From Coptis chinensis (taxonomy: Eukaryota; Streptophyta; Magnoliopsida; Ranunculales; Ranunculaceae): a DNA stretch of 64,000 nucleotides. The notes under the pieces were generated by a model. The model saw only the letters and a list, made by a program, of their open reading frames with translations, was not told the DNA's origin and did not search any database. Shown here piece by piece: positions 32,870 through 42,758 of this stretch. The position numbers and the translations under genes are program-made. The DNA lies in the NCBI GenBank assembly GCA_015680905.1, contig CM027385.1:27286501-27350500 (forward strand), read 5' to 3'. Position 1 is the stretch's first letter. Every line of letters starts with the position of its first letter.

Positions 32870-34030
32870 TGGATTGTTATGGTGATCTTGGAGACGCATA
32901 TCGTGCACCAGACTATTTAGGTCTTCCATTTGTTGTCCGAGTTGCATCTGAATGTCCCCTTGGCTGGCAGAGAGTACAGTTTGATTTTCCATTAGGAGAG
33001 CGTGATTTTACAAGGACTGAGAATGATTTTCCAAGATCTCCTCCTGTTCAACATCATGCGTTGCTTGACGATCTTGGAAATCCTAAAGAGTTGTGATGAT
33101 GATATTCTGACGAGCGTGTAGTTCCCTCAAACCCTGATGAAGAAGTTAATAATGTTCAGCATGGCATTTTCATCTAATAAATGGTCAAAATTTGAGCTTG
33201 GGTCGTTCTGTTCCTCTATCAGAGTATCAGGAGTCCAAAAACCAACGGAGTAATCTGTTTGGAGTACTTTTATTTGTGCTCTTTGAAGGGGTGTCTCTGG
33301 AGAAATTACTGGATAACCCTAACGTATCATAATCTGTGTTACTAAAGTGGGTAGGGGTGCTGACCTTCTTGTTTTCTTGGTGATTACGTTCCAGAGGTGT
33401 TGGATTAGACAAAAATCATCGATTTGAGTCTGCAAAATGCAAAGTAGGTGAAGTTGAGGCTTTGTGACTTCTGATTGGTGTAATGTACCTACCACATTGT
33501 GTCCCAACTAGTGGAGCACAACACGTTGATTCTGTTTCAAAGAGTGTTGAAGAACAATGTGATGTGTATTTCCGACTTCGTCATGAGATACGGTGCTTCG
33601 TGAGTAAAGTTTTGGCGGAATCAAATGATGACTCTTGAAAAAGGGACCCCTGGGTATTCACTGGGATTTGAAGTATGTCGGAGATCATTTCCTGAGTCAA
33701 TTCCGAACGTTGTCCATAGGCATTGAAGTAGAATTTTCCATTTTCAGATCCGCTAAATTGGTAGAACATCAAAACCAATTCTTAGGAATAACCCAATTTC
33801 TTTGAATGATATAGAAGAGGGCCCATCCGCGACGATGATTTCGGTGTCAAAATAAGGAGAAAACCGGCCATCTTCGAAAGTTTTCAGGTAGTCTTTCTAT
33901 GCCGTTATTTTTCTTAGTTGATCCATTGGTAGTATTACTGAGGGAAGGATAGGGAAAATTGTTTGAATAAGAATGGCTGAAAAAGAAGAGATTTATAGCC
34001 AATCTATGAGTCTGTACCAATCTGGAGTCC
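32870..34030 (-). pseudogene. Second ORF1-like coding block of element B/D, badly broken
   Basis: Broken minus-strand frames resemble ORF1 at 35181-36101: VLMFYQFSGSENGKFYFNAY, RSELTQEMISDILQIPVN, then LQHSLKQNQ, CILQTQIDDFCLIQHLWNVI, SAPLPTLVTQIMIRYGYPV and a glutamine-rich tail DIQMQLGQQMEDLNSL. It has at least three frameshifts. Its presence downstream of an ORF1 already in element B means either ORF1 was duplicated or two element copies are joined between 34.1 and 35.1 kb. Confidence 0.6.
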
Positions 34031-34271
34031 AAGTGTAGTTAATGACCCAAGTGATTATGAACAGCATCATAGGGGATCCACAGTAAGTCTTGTCATGTCA
34101 GATATCCAAATACAATTAATGAGATGGTTCAATGTTAGAAAATACGGAGGAAAGTTTCACAGGGTAGTTAGACCTACACGTAATTTCAGAAATGATGATC
34201 ATAACTCAGTAATAGAATATGGATATAATAATCGAGCTGCATGTGTGACAAGTGTTATACGTACTTTGTAG
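33999..34271 (+). other. Unassigned plus-strand open segment of 91 codons
   Basis: Opens after a stop at 33998 and reads PIYESVPIWSPSVVNDPSDY, later MSDIQIQLMRWFNVRKYGG and NRAACVTSVIRTL before TAG. An in-frame ATG lies at 34095. The composition looks protein-like, but it partly overlaps antisense to the ORF1-like block and I recognise no family. Confidence 0.2.
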
Positions 34272-34351
34272 CGTGCGCGATCTTCTCTGAACACCATATG
34301 TATCAATTAATTATTTTGGTTAGTTTTGGATGGCCTTTCTTTGTTATGTTT

Positions 34352-34373
34352 TGTTTATTTATTTACTTATTTA

Positions 34374-34405
<32 letters not shown>

Positions 34406-34441
34406 GCTATTATTATTTATTTATTTATTATTATTTTTTTA
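34352..34441. repeat. ATT/TTTA microsatellite
   Basis: Runs of TTAT and ATT units over about 90 bp. It lies at the possible junction between the two ORF1-bearing parts. Confidence 0.9.
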
Positions 34442-34588
34442 GAGAGGAAAAAAAACAACTAATATACACAAATATTTAATACGGAACTTCTCCATTTAAT
34501 ATGTAACCCATACAAATGTGTGAGAATTATTTAACACACCATACTAATATACAAAATGAAAATCAGAAAAAGAGACAGTTACATAGAT

Positions 34589-34708
34589 CTAGATGTTCTG
34601 GATCATGTTATGCATGAGTGACAAGAGAATAATGATAAACACTGTTATGACGAATACTGTCATAGCCCATTCGCGTTGCTCCTTTTCCCATCGCTCTATT
34701 TGATTCAT
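34589..34708 (-). CDS. Possible 39-aa single-pass membrane microprotein in element B/D
   Basis: Minus-strand ORF of 39 codons. A charged, Trp-containing head (MNQIERWEKEQREWA) is followed by a hydrophobic helix AMTVFVITVFIIILLSL (residues 15-31) and a short tail HNMIQNI before TAG. A TATA box lies about 85 nt upstream with a pyrimidine-rich leader between. The layout resembles a small tail-anchored or single-pass membrane protein. There is no homologue elsewhere in the window, and so short an ORF can arise by chance. Confidence 0.35.
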   Translation of the reverse strand: MNQIERWEKEQREWAMTVFVITVFIIILLSLMHNMIQNI

Positions 34709-34792
34709 TATGTTCAAGAAATTGAGAATTTGTGAAAAAGAATTTGTGAAGAGGGAGAGAAGGGAATGAGTGAAAGTGGAAAAGGAGAGTTG

Positions 34793-34800
34793 TATTTATA
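34793..34800 (-). promoter_or_regulatory. TATA box upstream of the 39-aa ORF
   Basis: The minus strand reads TTATAAATACAACTCTCC and then a C/T-rich stretch (CCTTTTCCACTTTCACTC), the pattern of a plant core promoter and leader. It points towards the 39-aa ORF and the second ORF1-like block. Confidence 0.45.
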
Positions 34801-35180
34801 ACTTGATTTCTGACCGTTGGAATCAGTCCGTTTGGTTCTGACCGTTGGGCTTTGAGAGTAGGCCCAATGCATCAAGGGACAACTAATATAGTAGGAATTA
34901 CAATAATTGCATAACTTAAATAATTTCTCATTCAAACCGTCTGGAGATACAAAATTATGAGAAATCAAACGATATATAATATTTTTATCACAAGAAAACT
35001 AAAAATGCAATGGATAAGCGAAATAAACGACTCATCGGGAATCCTCGGGTTAGCGTAAGATGAACCAGGGGTTTTTACGTCGTCGGCCCACGATTTTAAC
35101 GAGGCTGGCCGAGCTGACGGGTCGGAATGTGGCCTATAGACTGTGTGATTGATCTTGGAATTGAAGCTGATTTACCAACA

Positions 35181-36101
35181 TCATTCTCTGAAACGGCCTT
35201 GGCGATTAGCATTTCTTCTTTGGAAGTCATTTTGGGAAGTAATCATCTCTTCCCGACGAAGAAACATCCCCGCGATACTAGTGTTCATGTGTCTCAAGGC
35301 TTCCATGGGAGTGTTGATTCGGTGCATGGTAGCCTCATTAAAATAGTCGGGTGGTGAAGGGGGAGGAGGAGGTACGTTATCACGCTCAATGTCATCTCTA
35401 GCTACTGGGTCCCAGTGGTCCAGAACACAAGTCTCGAAAATTCCGAAATCCTCGAAAGACCTTGTTAGAATGAAAGGAGTAGCGGACTGGAACCCTAAAT
35501 TAAGCATAAGCTAAGTAACAAGTACAGCAAGAGGAGCTGACCTGTTTGACACGGTCGTAAGAATATGGCCCAAAAAATGGACCATACAGAAAGTGTGCTT
35601 CTTCTCCTGGAGGATCCACAGCAGGTGCAAGAATGTCTTGTTCATGTCAGACGTCTTTGAAGTGCCAATGACGTTGCAAGCCAGCCATTGAGTGATGGCT
35701 AGTTGGTTTCGTTTGAGCAAGTGCTGGTACACGCAGTTCGAGCCATCATTGTACTCTCCCTCGAGAAGCGTGTCAAACATCAAATCCCTCGTAGTCGGAT
35801 ACTCTGACAATAACAAGGTCGGACTATCAGAGTTTATCAGAATCTGTGCTGTATTCGATATTAACTCCAACGTGAGTTCACGTTCCAACCCATCCGCCAT
35901 AATCCAAAATTCATCACCCCGGAAACCTCCATTGTTGTAAAATTTCAACACTAAATCTTCGGAGTACTGAGCTGGAATTCGATGCAGTAGATATTCCCAC
36001 TCTCTACTAGTTATTTCCTCATCGAAAAATGGGTGAAACATCCCGGAATTGTAGAGGTTTTCAAAATTTGTCTCAACTGTGATTCTCCTTCGTGCTGCCA
36101 T
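35181..36101 (-). pseudogene. ORF1 of element B: unknown accessory protein, one nonsense codon
   Basis: A 306-codon minus-strand frame with a single TAG (35511-35513). It starts MAARRRITVETNFENLYNSG and reads EDLVLKFYNNGGFRGDEFWI, LERELTLELI, NCVYQHLLKRNQLAITQWLA, LHLLWILQEKKHTFCMVHFL and SAPLAVLVT. After the stop come FGIFETCVLDHWDP, a PPPPPSPP stretch and a helical tail with MNTSIAGMFLRREEMI. It aligns along its length with ORF1 of element C (59169-60266). Similar ORFs are, from memory, annotated as putative plant transposon protein in Athila-like elements. Its role is unknown. Confidence 0.75.
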
Positions 36102-36184
36102 AACGCGGTGTAGATGATATTTTGAGGGTTGAAATAGCTAGGATTGGTGGAGGAGATGGTGCTGGAGGAAGGATTTTTGATTTG

Positions 36185-36245
36185 GTGGAGTTTGGCCCGC
36201 GTGCGCGGGTTGAATTCACTGATGGAGAGTCGCGTGCGCGAGGGG
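36185..36245. repeat. GC-rich palindrome-like repeats in the ORF1 leader of element B
   Basis: Contains CCCGCGTGCGCGGG and GTCGCGTGCGCGAGGGG in otherwise AT-rich DNA. Similar CCCGCG...CGCGGG units occur in this element's gag leader (53789-53847). Confidence 0.7.
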
Positions 36246-36981
36246 AGTGTGAGGGAGACCAAGATCTGGATTTTTAGGGGGAAGAAATGAGAGGTTTGGA
36301 CGCGTGGGTGCCCCACGTGTGGGTTTTTGTAGCCGGGTCAGTGTTTTTGGGTTAGGTCCAATTTTTTTGCCCAAGCCCAAATGAATTCCAGAAATTCCCC
36401 TTATGTCCCGAATTGTTCCGAAATTTCAAACTTGGAATTTCGATTAGTTTTAACTCCAAATTGAACCAATGAGATATCAAAACAATCGACATTAAAAATT
36501 CCATCCACTGGAATATGATATAATCACATTCAAACTCATTTTTTTTTTTTTTTTTTTTTTGTGATTTTATTTATTTACAGATTTATATACAAATGTACAA
36601 GACGAAAGGAACGTGTCAACAACACCGGAAGTCCAAATAAAACAACACATCATAACAGCTTAGCTCAGGCAACTTTCATGTCGGCTCTGGGGCAAACTCA
36701 ATCCAGCCAGACTGTGGCTTAACCTTTATGTTATGGGGGCCTAGGGTTCAGGACGGTACCATCCCTGATCAATGTGCAATGGTCTAGTAATAATATTACC
36801 CTTAGTACATATGGTATAGCTTCAAACCGCCCCCTTGATACTGATCACATAGAAAACCGATCGGGGGTTGGCCGGTGGAATCCATTGCCCCGCACGAACT
36901 AGGAAATGTCCGATGTTGCATATCACGACTTTCTTTGGGCACCATGCTTGGTGCTAAGGGAAAAACGAGTATATACATGTT

Positions 36982-37117
36982 GAGTCTTTTAACGTCAGAT
37001 CCTCAAGACGAATGTGAGTCTTTTAATGTCAGATCCTCAAGATGAATGAGAGTCTTTTAACGTCAGATCCTCAAGACGAATGGGAGTCTTTTAACGTCAG
37101 ATCCTCAAGACGAATCC
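36982..37117. repeat. Four tandem copies of a 34-bp unit
   Basis: The unit GAGTCTTTTAACGTCAGATC plus CTCAAGACGAATGN occurs four times head to tail with two or three substitutions in copy two. It lies directly after the 114-codon ORF's stop and overlaps its last codons. Confidence 0.95.
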
Positions 37118-37449
37118 CAACCTGTGGGAACAACGGGAGGACGACGAAGTTTATCCTGCTGAGCTGGTGTCAGACAATAATATACCTTATACCGGCTTAT
37201 CTCGGATAGAAGATCAAGACCTGGACAGAAAGGAGTTTGACAGTTCATACACCACCCCATCCTTTTCGCCCGTCGCTTTCGAGCAAAAGTACTATGACCA
37301 TTACCTATTCGAGATGGGTGAGATTTGGACCAAATGATGAGTTGGAGTTCGCGAGGAAGAGAATAGAAGAGGGAGGAGAAAGAAGGAGTTGAAATTTTTG
37401 GTACCCATTGTTTTCCAGGAGGCACGTTTGCTCGATTATCAGAAGACAT
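37105..37449 (-). CDS. 114-codon ORF of unknown function in the retroposed segment
   Basis: Starts MSSDNRANVPPGKQWVPK. Residues about 27-41 read SLFYSLPRELQLIIWSK, resembling the first helix of an F-box (L-P-x-x-L-x-x-x-I). A basic stretch ARKRRAKRMG and a Cys cluster WCMNCQTPFCPG follow, then KVYYCLTPAQQDKLRRP to the stop. I do not recognise the protein. The F-box resemblance is a short motif only. The frame is intact in spite of the decayed surroundings, which may mean a fairly recent insertion. Confidence 0.4.
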   Translation of the reverse strand: MSSDNRANVPPGKQWVPKISTPSFSSLFYSLPRELQLIIWSKSHPSRIGNGHSTFARKRRAKRMGWCMNCQTPFCPGLDLLSEISRYKVYYCLTPAQQDKLRRPPVVPTGWDSS

Positions 37450-37611
37450 TTATACTCAGTTCTGAAGTAGAGTTTTTGTGGACTATGGTTCCGGCGCTTG
37501 CAACCACACACTCTAGGGATTTAAAGAAAAGAAAATAAAAGAGGGCCCGGTTACCCAAATGGCGTACTTTCTCTGTTTAAACACATGGAAAGAAGTACAC
37601 CATCGAATCTA

Positions 37612-38900
37612 TTAGTCTATGTAGACTGGGTCATTGAGAAGAGTCTCTTTGACATCTGGAGAGCGCAACTCATGATAATATTTAAGGCGTTGGCCATTTA
37701 CTTGAAATTCGCTGTCATCATTTACGTTTTTCAAAGAAATAGCCCCATAAGGGTGTGAGCAGAGGCGTGAAAGGACCAGACCATCGAGTCTTTAATTTTC
37801 CTGGAAAAATGTGTAATCTTGATTTGTACAACAAGACTTTTTGACCCACTTTGCATTCTTTTCTCAATATGTGCTTGTCATGCACTATTTTCATGTTGGC
37901 TTTATAGGATTTCGAGAGATCATAGGCATCACTCTGAATTTCCTCAACCTCATTTAACTGCAATTTTCTCTTCGCACCTGCCGCGTTAGTATTATAATTG
38001 AGGCTTTTGATGGCCCATAGAGCACGGTGCTCAAGTCCAACCGGCAGATGACAAGGTTTTCCAAATACGAGGCGATAAGGAGACATCCCTATAGGTGTCT
38101 TAAAAGCTGTTCTGTATGCCCACAATGCATCAGATAATCGTAAAGACCAGTCTTTTCTAGATGGATTGACAGTTTTTTCCAAAATGGATTTGATCTCTCT
38201 ATTTTAGACTTCTACTTGACCACTGGTTTGAGGATGATACGGAGTTGCCACTTTGTGCGTGACTCCATATTTCTTTACTAATGATTCAAAAAATTTATTG
38301 CAGAAATGTTTTCCCCCATCACTAATTATAGCTTTTGGAACACCAAATCGAGAGAAAATATTTTCTTTTTACGAACAAAACGACCGTTTTATGATCATTA
38401 GCACGACATGCCAATGCCTCAATCCATTTTGATACATAGTCAACTGCTACTAGAATGTATAGGAAGCCATGTGAATTTGGAAATGGACCCATGAAGTCGA
38501 TGCCCCATACATCAAAGATTTCCACAATTAAAATGGGATTTAAGGGCATCATATTGCGTTGAGTAATGCGTCCCTAGGCTGGCGGCGGCGATTGCATGCT
38601 TTGCAATGTTCATGTGCATCTTTAAACAGTGTTGGCCAATAGAATCCACATTGTAAGACCTTGGCCGCAGTTTTCTTACCACTAAAATGACCACCACAAG
38701 ATTGTTCATGACAGAAGGATAACACATCATTGTGTTCCCAATCGGGGATGCAAGCTAGCGGATTAGTTGGTCGGAACAATACTTGAAGAGGTAGGGATCA
38801 TCCCGAAATAAAATTTCCACAAGTGGATAAGAACTTTTTCCGGTCATTCTGAGACCAAGATGAAGGGACTTCTTCGGTAACTAAGTAATTTACTATGTTA
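37612..38900 (-). pseudogene. Integrase of element B
   Basis: Minus strand: zinc-binding region HNDVLSFCHEQSCGGHFSGK and HCKACNRR. The core has [20 protein letters not shown] (first Asp), [20 protein letters not shown], a frameshift, [18 protein letters not shown] (second Asp), [14 protein letters not shown] then a TAG and [20 protein letters not shown] (Glu). The C-terminus reads [20 protein letters not shown] and, after a frameshift, [20 protein letters not shown] ending NDPVYID at 37612. Confidence 0.88.
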
Positions 38901-39720
38901 GCGTACGGGGAGACGAAAAAAATAGAGTACAAGTGTTCATCGGAAAAGAATCCGCGGATAGGTTCGGTATTAGTATCAACATCAATCGACAAGTCGTGAT
39001 AAATGGTCTGCAACCACATTTTCGCAACCTTTTTTATCTCTAATTTCTAGAGTAAACTCTTGCAAAAGGAGAATCCATCGGATCAACCTTTGTTTTGCAT
39101 ATTTTTTAGCTAATAGATAACGAAGTGTCGCATGGTCAGTGTAGACAATAGTTGGAGAACCCACTAGGTAAGGACGAAACTTATCCAAAGCATATACAAC
39201 GGCGAGAAACTCTTTCTCAGTGGTGGTATAGTTACGTTGAGCTTCATTAAGGGTTTTACTCGCATAGTAAATGACAACTGGCTTATCTTCTCGGTGTTGC
39301 CCTAGTACAGCTCCAATAGCATAGTCGCTCGTGTCACACATTAATTCAAAAGGTTTAGACCAATCAGGTGGTTGAATTATGGGAGCGGTAGTTAATGCGG
39401 TTTTTAAAATTTCAAAGGCTTGTTTGCAATTGAAACTGAAATAAAAAACGACATCTTTAAGCAGGAGATTGGTTAAAGGTCGAGCAACCTTTGAGAAATC
39501 TTGAATAAATCTCCTATAGAAACCTGCATGTCCTAAAAATGCGCGAATGTCTCGAACTGATTTTGGTATAGGAAGTGAAGCAATTTTTTCTATCTTAGTT
39601 TTGTCGACTTCGATTCCGTCCTTTGAAACGATATGTCCTAAAACTATTCCTTTTGTAACCATGAAATGACATTTTTCCCAATTAAGAACAAGGTTTTTCT
39701 CTTCTGGCGTGTAAAGACTT
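38901..39720 (-). pseudogene. RT thumb and RNase H of element B
   Basis: The open frame reads [20 protein letters not shown] (RT thumb), [20 protein letters not shown] (connection), [20 protein letters not shown] (RNase H first Asp), [20 protein letters not shown] (Glu), [20 protein letters not shown] (Asp) and [11 protein letters not shown] frameshift near 39715 separates it from the RT palm and another near 39000 from the next segment. Confidence 0.9.
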
Positions 39721-40650
39721 TTCAAGATTTGATAGACAACTATCGAAAGAATCTCCATATATGGAGAAGTCGTCCATGAACACTTCCATAAAACGTTCAA
39801 CCATATCACTGAAAATGTGAAGCATGCAGCATTGGAAAGTACCAGGTGCATTGCAAAGGCCGAAAGGCATTCGTTTATATGCAAATGTACCAAATGGACA
39901 GGTGAACGTGGTCTTGTCTTGATCAGTAGGGTCTATGACTATCTGAAAATAACCTGAATAACCATCAAGAAAACAGTAATATGCATGACCAGCTAAACGT
40001 TCGAGCATCTGATCGATGAATGGGAGTGGAAAGTGATCCTTACTAGTGACGGCATTAAGTTTGCGATAATCAATGCATATTCGCCATTTCACTGGAATAC
40101 GAGCGGAAATGCATTCATCTTTATCATTTTTCACAACTGTAATGCCAGATTTCTTGGGAACAACGTGTATTGGACTCACCCAAACACTATCAGAGATAGG
40201 GTAAATAATACCCGCATCGAGTAATTTTAAAACTTCGTCTCGTACCACATCTTTCATGATAGGGTTTAGTCGACGCTGCGGTTCACACGACGTCTTAGCA
40301 TTTTCTTCAAGGTGTATGTGATGGGTGCACACAGTAGGTGCAATGCCTTTAATGTCAGCGAGGGACCATCCAATAGCAGAACGATGTTGTTGAATGACAT
40401 TAATTAAACGAGCTTCCTGATCATCAGTTAATTGTGAAGAAATGATAACTGGGTGACGACCATTTGGATCAAGTTATGCGTATTTTAATTCGAAGGAAGA
40501 GGTTTTAAATCGGGGGGGTGGAGTGGGTATTAAAGATTCTTGAGGAAAGTAATCATCCATGCGAAAAGCATTGATGTTCATCCAAGTTCTTGGACATTAC
40601 GGTCGTAGGGTCAAATAATGGTATTGACTCTAATAACTCATTTACTTCTT
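39690..40650 (-). pseudogene. Reverse transcriptase of element B
   Basis: Minus-strand frame 40332-39682 reads [80 protein letters not shown] (first catalytic Asp), [20 protein letters not shown] and [19 protein letters not shown] with the catalytic D-D pair. FMDDF rather than YVDD is usual for the Athila branch. A preceding segment (QLTDDQEARLINVIQQHRSA and IGWSLADIKGI) extends it upstream. Confidence 0.92.
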
Positions 40651-40799
40651 GTGTATAATCATCGTCCTCAAACTCGGATTAAGCTAAAGGAATGAAATTG
40701 GTACACTTCATCCTTCGGAAACGAGTTTGTTAAATACTCTTCTTCGAATCTTTGTCAACCCCGTTCACCTCACCATTAATGTCGGGCTCACGGAATTTG

Positions 40800-41500
40800 T
40801 TTCATCAATTTGAACACATTTACCTCTACCGATAGATTTCGAAAGACATGGTCATTGAACCATCCCTACGGTTAATAAGAGCATTAGCGGTTGCTAGGAG
40901 CGGACGTCCTAAGATGATAGGAATGGAATCACATGCAACTTACGTATCCAAAATAACAAAGTCTACAGGATAGAAGAAGTCTTGGACTTTTACGAGGACG
41001 TTTTCCACAATTCCTTTTGGATACTTTATGGAACGATCGGCTAACTGTAGAGTCATGGTGGTAGGTTTGAGCTCATGAAGACCTAGTTGTTTAAATAAGT
41101 AATATGGAAGTAAGTTCACACTAGCTCCTAGGTCTAGTAAGGTAGCCGCCGTATATTTGTCACCTAAGGTGCATGGAACCGTTGGTCTACCAGGGTCTTT
41201 GTATTTGACTATACCATTGTGTTCTGTGATGGATGGAAACTGTTCGGTGAGGAAGGCTTGTTGAGGAACATTAGTTCTCCTTTTTGTGGTGCACATATCC
41301 TTCAGAAATTTTACATCTTTTGGTAATAGTTTTAAGGCATCGAGAAAAGGCAAGTTGATCGTCAAATTTTTAAAAGTCTCTCGAATTTTCGCAAAATTCT
41401 CATCAGGTTTATTCTTTGCCAAGCGTGCAGGAAACGGTGCCTTGGGACGGAATTTGGAAAAGGGGTCTTCTTGCTTATTTCCTAAATTTTGAGATAGAAC
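40800..41500 (-). pseudogene. Aspartic protease of element B
   Basis: Reads FKNLTINLPFLDALKLLPKD, TTKRRTNVPQQAFLTEQFPS, KDPGRPTVPCTLGDKY, then the active-site segment ATLLDLGASVNLLPYYLFKQ (D-L-G), MTLQLADRSIKYPKGIVENV, and after a stop IILGRPLLATANALINRRDG. It is closely similar to the intact frame in element C at 56325-57728. Confidence 0.88.
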
Positions 41501-41559
41501 TTTATTTGATCTGGTGAATCGTCCGTAGGTTCATTATTAGAAATAGGTTCATTGGAACC

Positions 41560-42758
41560 TTCGGATTTCTTTGGTTGATCATCTGGCATACGTATTTGAT
41601 TGTCTACCGTTTTTCCAGATCGTAGAGTAGTGATTGCATGCACCTCACCTTGATTGGAGGTGCTTGTACCAGGTGCATTAATAAGTTCAAAGGTCGTGTT
41701 TCTTTGGTTTAGGGTTTGGAACTGCTTGTCCAGGAAACATGCCTTTCTGACTCTTTTCTTTCCCCAATTGTTGAAGTGATTGTTGGATAGACGTTAAAAT
41801 TTGAGACTGTTGGTTCATGTAGGCTAAGAAAGTCTCATTTGACCTATCCGAAACTGGTTGCGCAGGTTGTACAACAGGTAGTAGTTCACAATTATTGCTG
41901 AGAAGTTGTTGATTATAGTTGGGATCTGGATTACCTGGAACAAGGTTGCGATTGGTTTGATAGTTAGCATTTGAATTATTTTGAAATTGACCTTGTTGGT
42001 ATTGTTGATTATTTCCTTGGCGGTATGGAATAAAATTGTTGGTAGGTCGAACAGGTGGATTAGCAAAACCTGGAGGAGCCCCCATTTGTTGGTTATTTTG
42101 GCGGCTTAAATTCGGATGTTGTCTCCACGGTGCATTGGGAATGTTGAATGCACATGCCTCCTCCGATTGTTGAGTAGGGGAAGCATATAACAAGGGACAA
42201 TATGCATCAGGATGGTCAGGACTAAGACAAAGGACACATGGGGCGGTGTCAACGTTCATGACTGGTTTTGGTAGTTGATCGTTTACTTGAACTGCAAGGG
42301 CATCTACTTTTTTAGTTAGGGATTCTATCAAATTTTTTATTTCGGGATCGGGTTTTACCTCAAAAATAGATGTGGCCTTTGTAACATTGTCCTTTGATGA
42401 CCTAGACGACTCAGTGTTACCCCAGTGCCTTTTTTCGCTTGTTTTTCAAGAAAAGTATAAGCTTCGGTAGCTCCTTTGTCCATGAAGCAACCGTCGTTCA
42501 TTATATCAAGAGTTTCTTTTTGATGATCAGAAAGACCATTAAAGAATGAACGAACAAGGACAGCTTTGTCCAGTTGGTGATGTAGACATTCTAATAGAAG
42601 ATCAGTAAAATGACTCCATGCTTCTGTAAAGGATTCATGAGGGTTTTGACGAAAGAATTGAACTTTCTGAAGCATTTTAGTTGTTTTTTTCTGAGTGTAA
42701 AACTGAAGCATGAAAGCTTGAACTAGTTTATTCCATGTGTCTATGGGCTGTGGTTGTT
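41560..42758 (-). pseudogene. Gag of element B, C-terminal two thirds
   Basis: From the element A border the minus strand reads QPQPIDTWNKLVQAFMLQFY, FFRQNPHESFTEAWSHFTDL, LVRSFFNGLSDHQKETLDIM and, after a frameshift, IESLTKKVDALAVQ and the zinc knuckle CVLCLSPDHPDAYC (C-x2-C-x4-H-x4-C). An Asn/Gln-rich tail ends KGMFPGQAVPNPKPKKHD. The N-terminal part lies on the other side of element A at 52000-52305. Confidence 0.88.

Larger units (their letters stand above)
36539..37560 (-). mobile_element. Probable retroposed polyadenylated transcript between pol and ORF1 of element B
   Basis: On the minus strand a 114-codon ORF (37449-37105) is followed by four 34-bp tandem repeats, a long untranslated region, an AATAAATAAA signal at about 36575-36565 and, 12 nt later, a run of 22 A (36560-36539). 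A polyadenylation signal followed at the right spacing by poly(A) in genomic DNA is the mark of a reverse-transcribed mRNA or LINE/SINE-type insert. The 5' end is unknown (somewhere below 37611, where integrase ends), and I found no clear target duplication. Confidence 0.5.

Noticed and set aside
32869-33096. 75-codon plus-strand frame with protein-like composition
   Set aside because: It lies antisense to the glutamine-rich tail of the second ORF1-like block, which fits the ORF1 family better.
34714-34968. 84-codon minus-strand frame covering the TATA box
   Set aside because: Low-complexity, overlaps the promoter-like region and has no match to the accessory ORFs. Treated as chance.
36826-36845. 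AAGGGGGCGGTTTGA as a further polypurine tract in element B
   Set aside because: It lies inside the segment that appears to be a retroposed transcript, so it is not at the end of an element module.
36982-37117. CRISPR-like array from the four 34-bp units
   Set aside because: The units are directly adjacent with no spacers, and the sequence is a plant genome.
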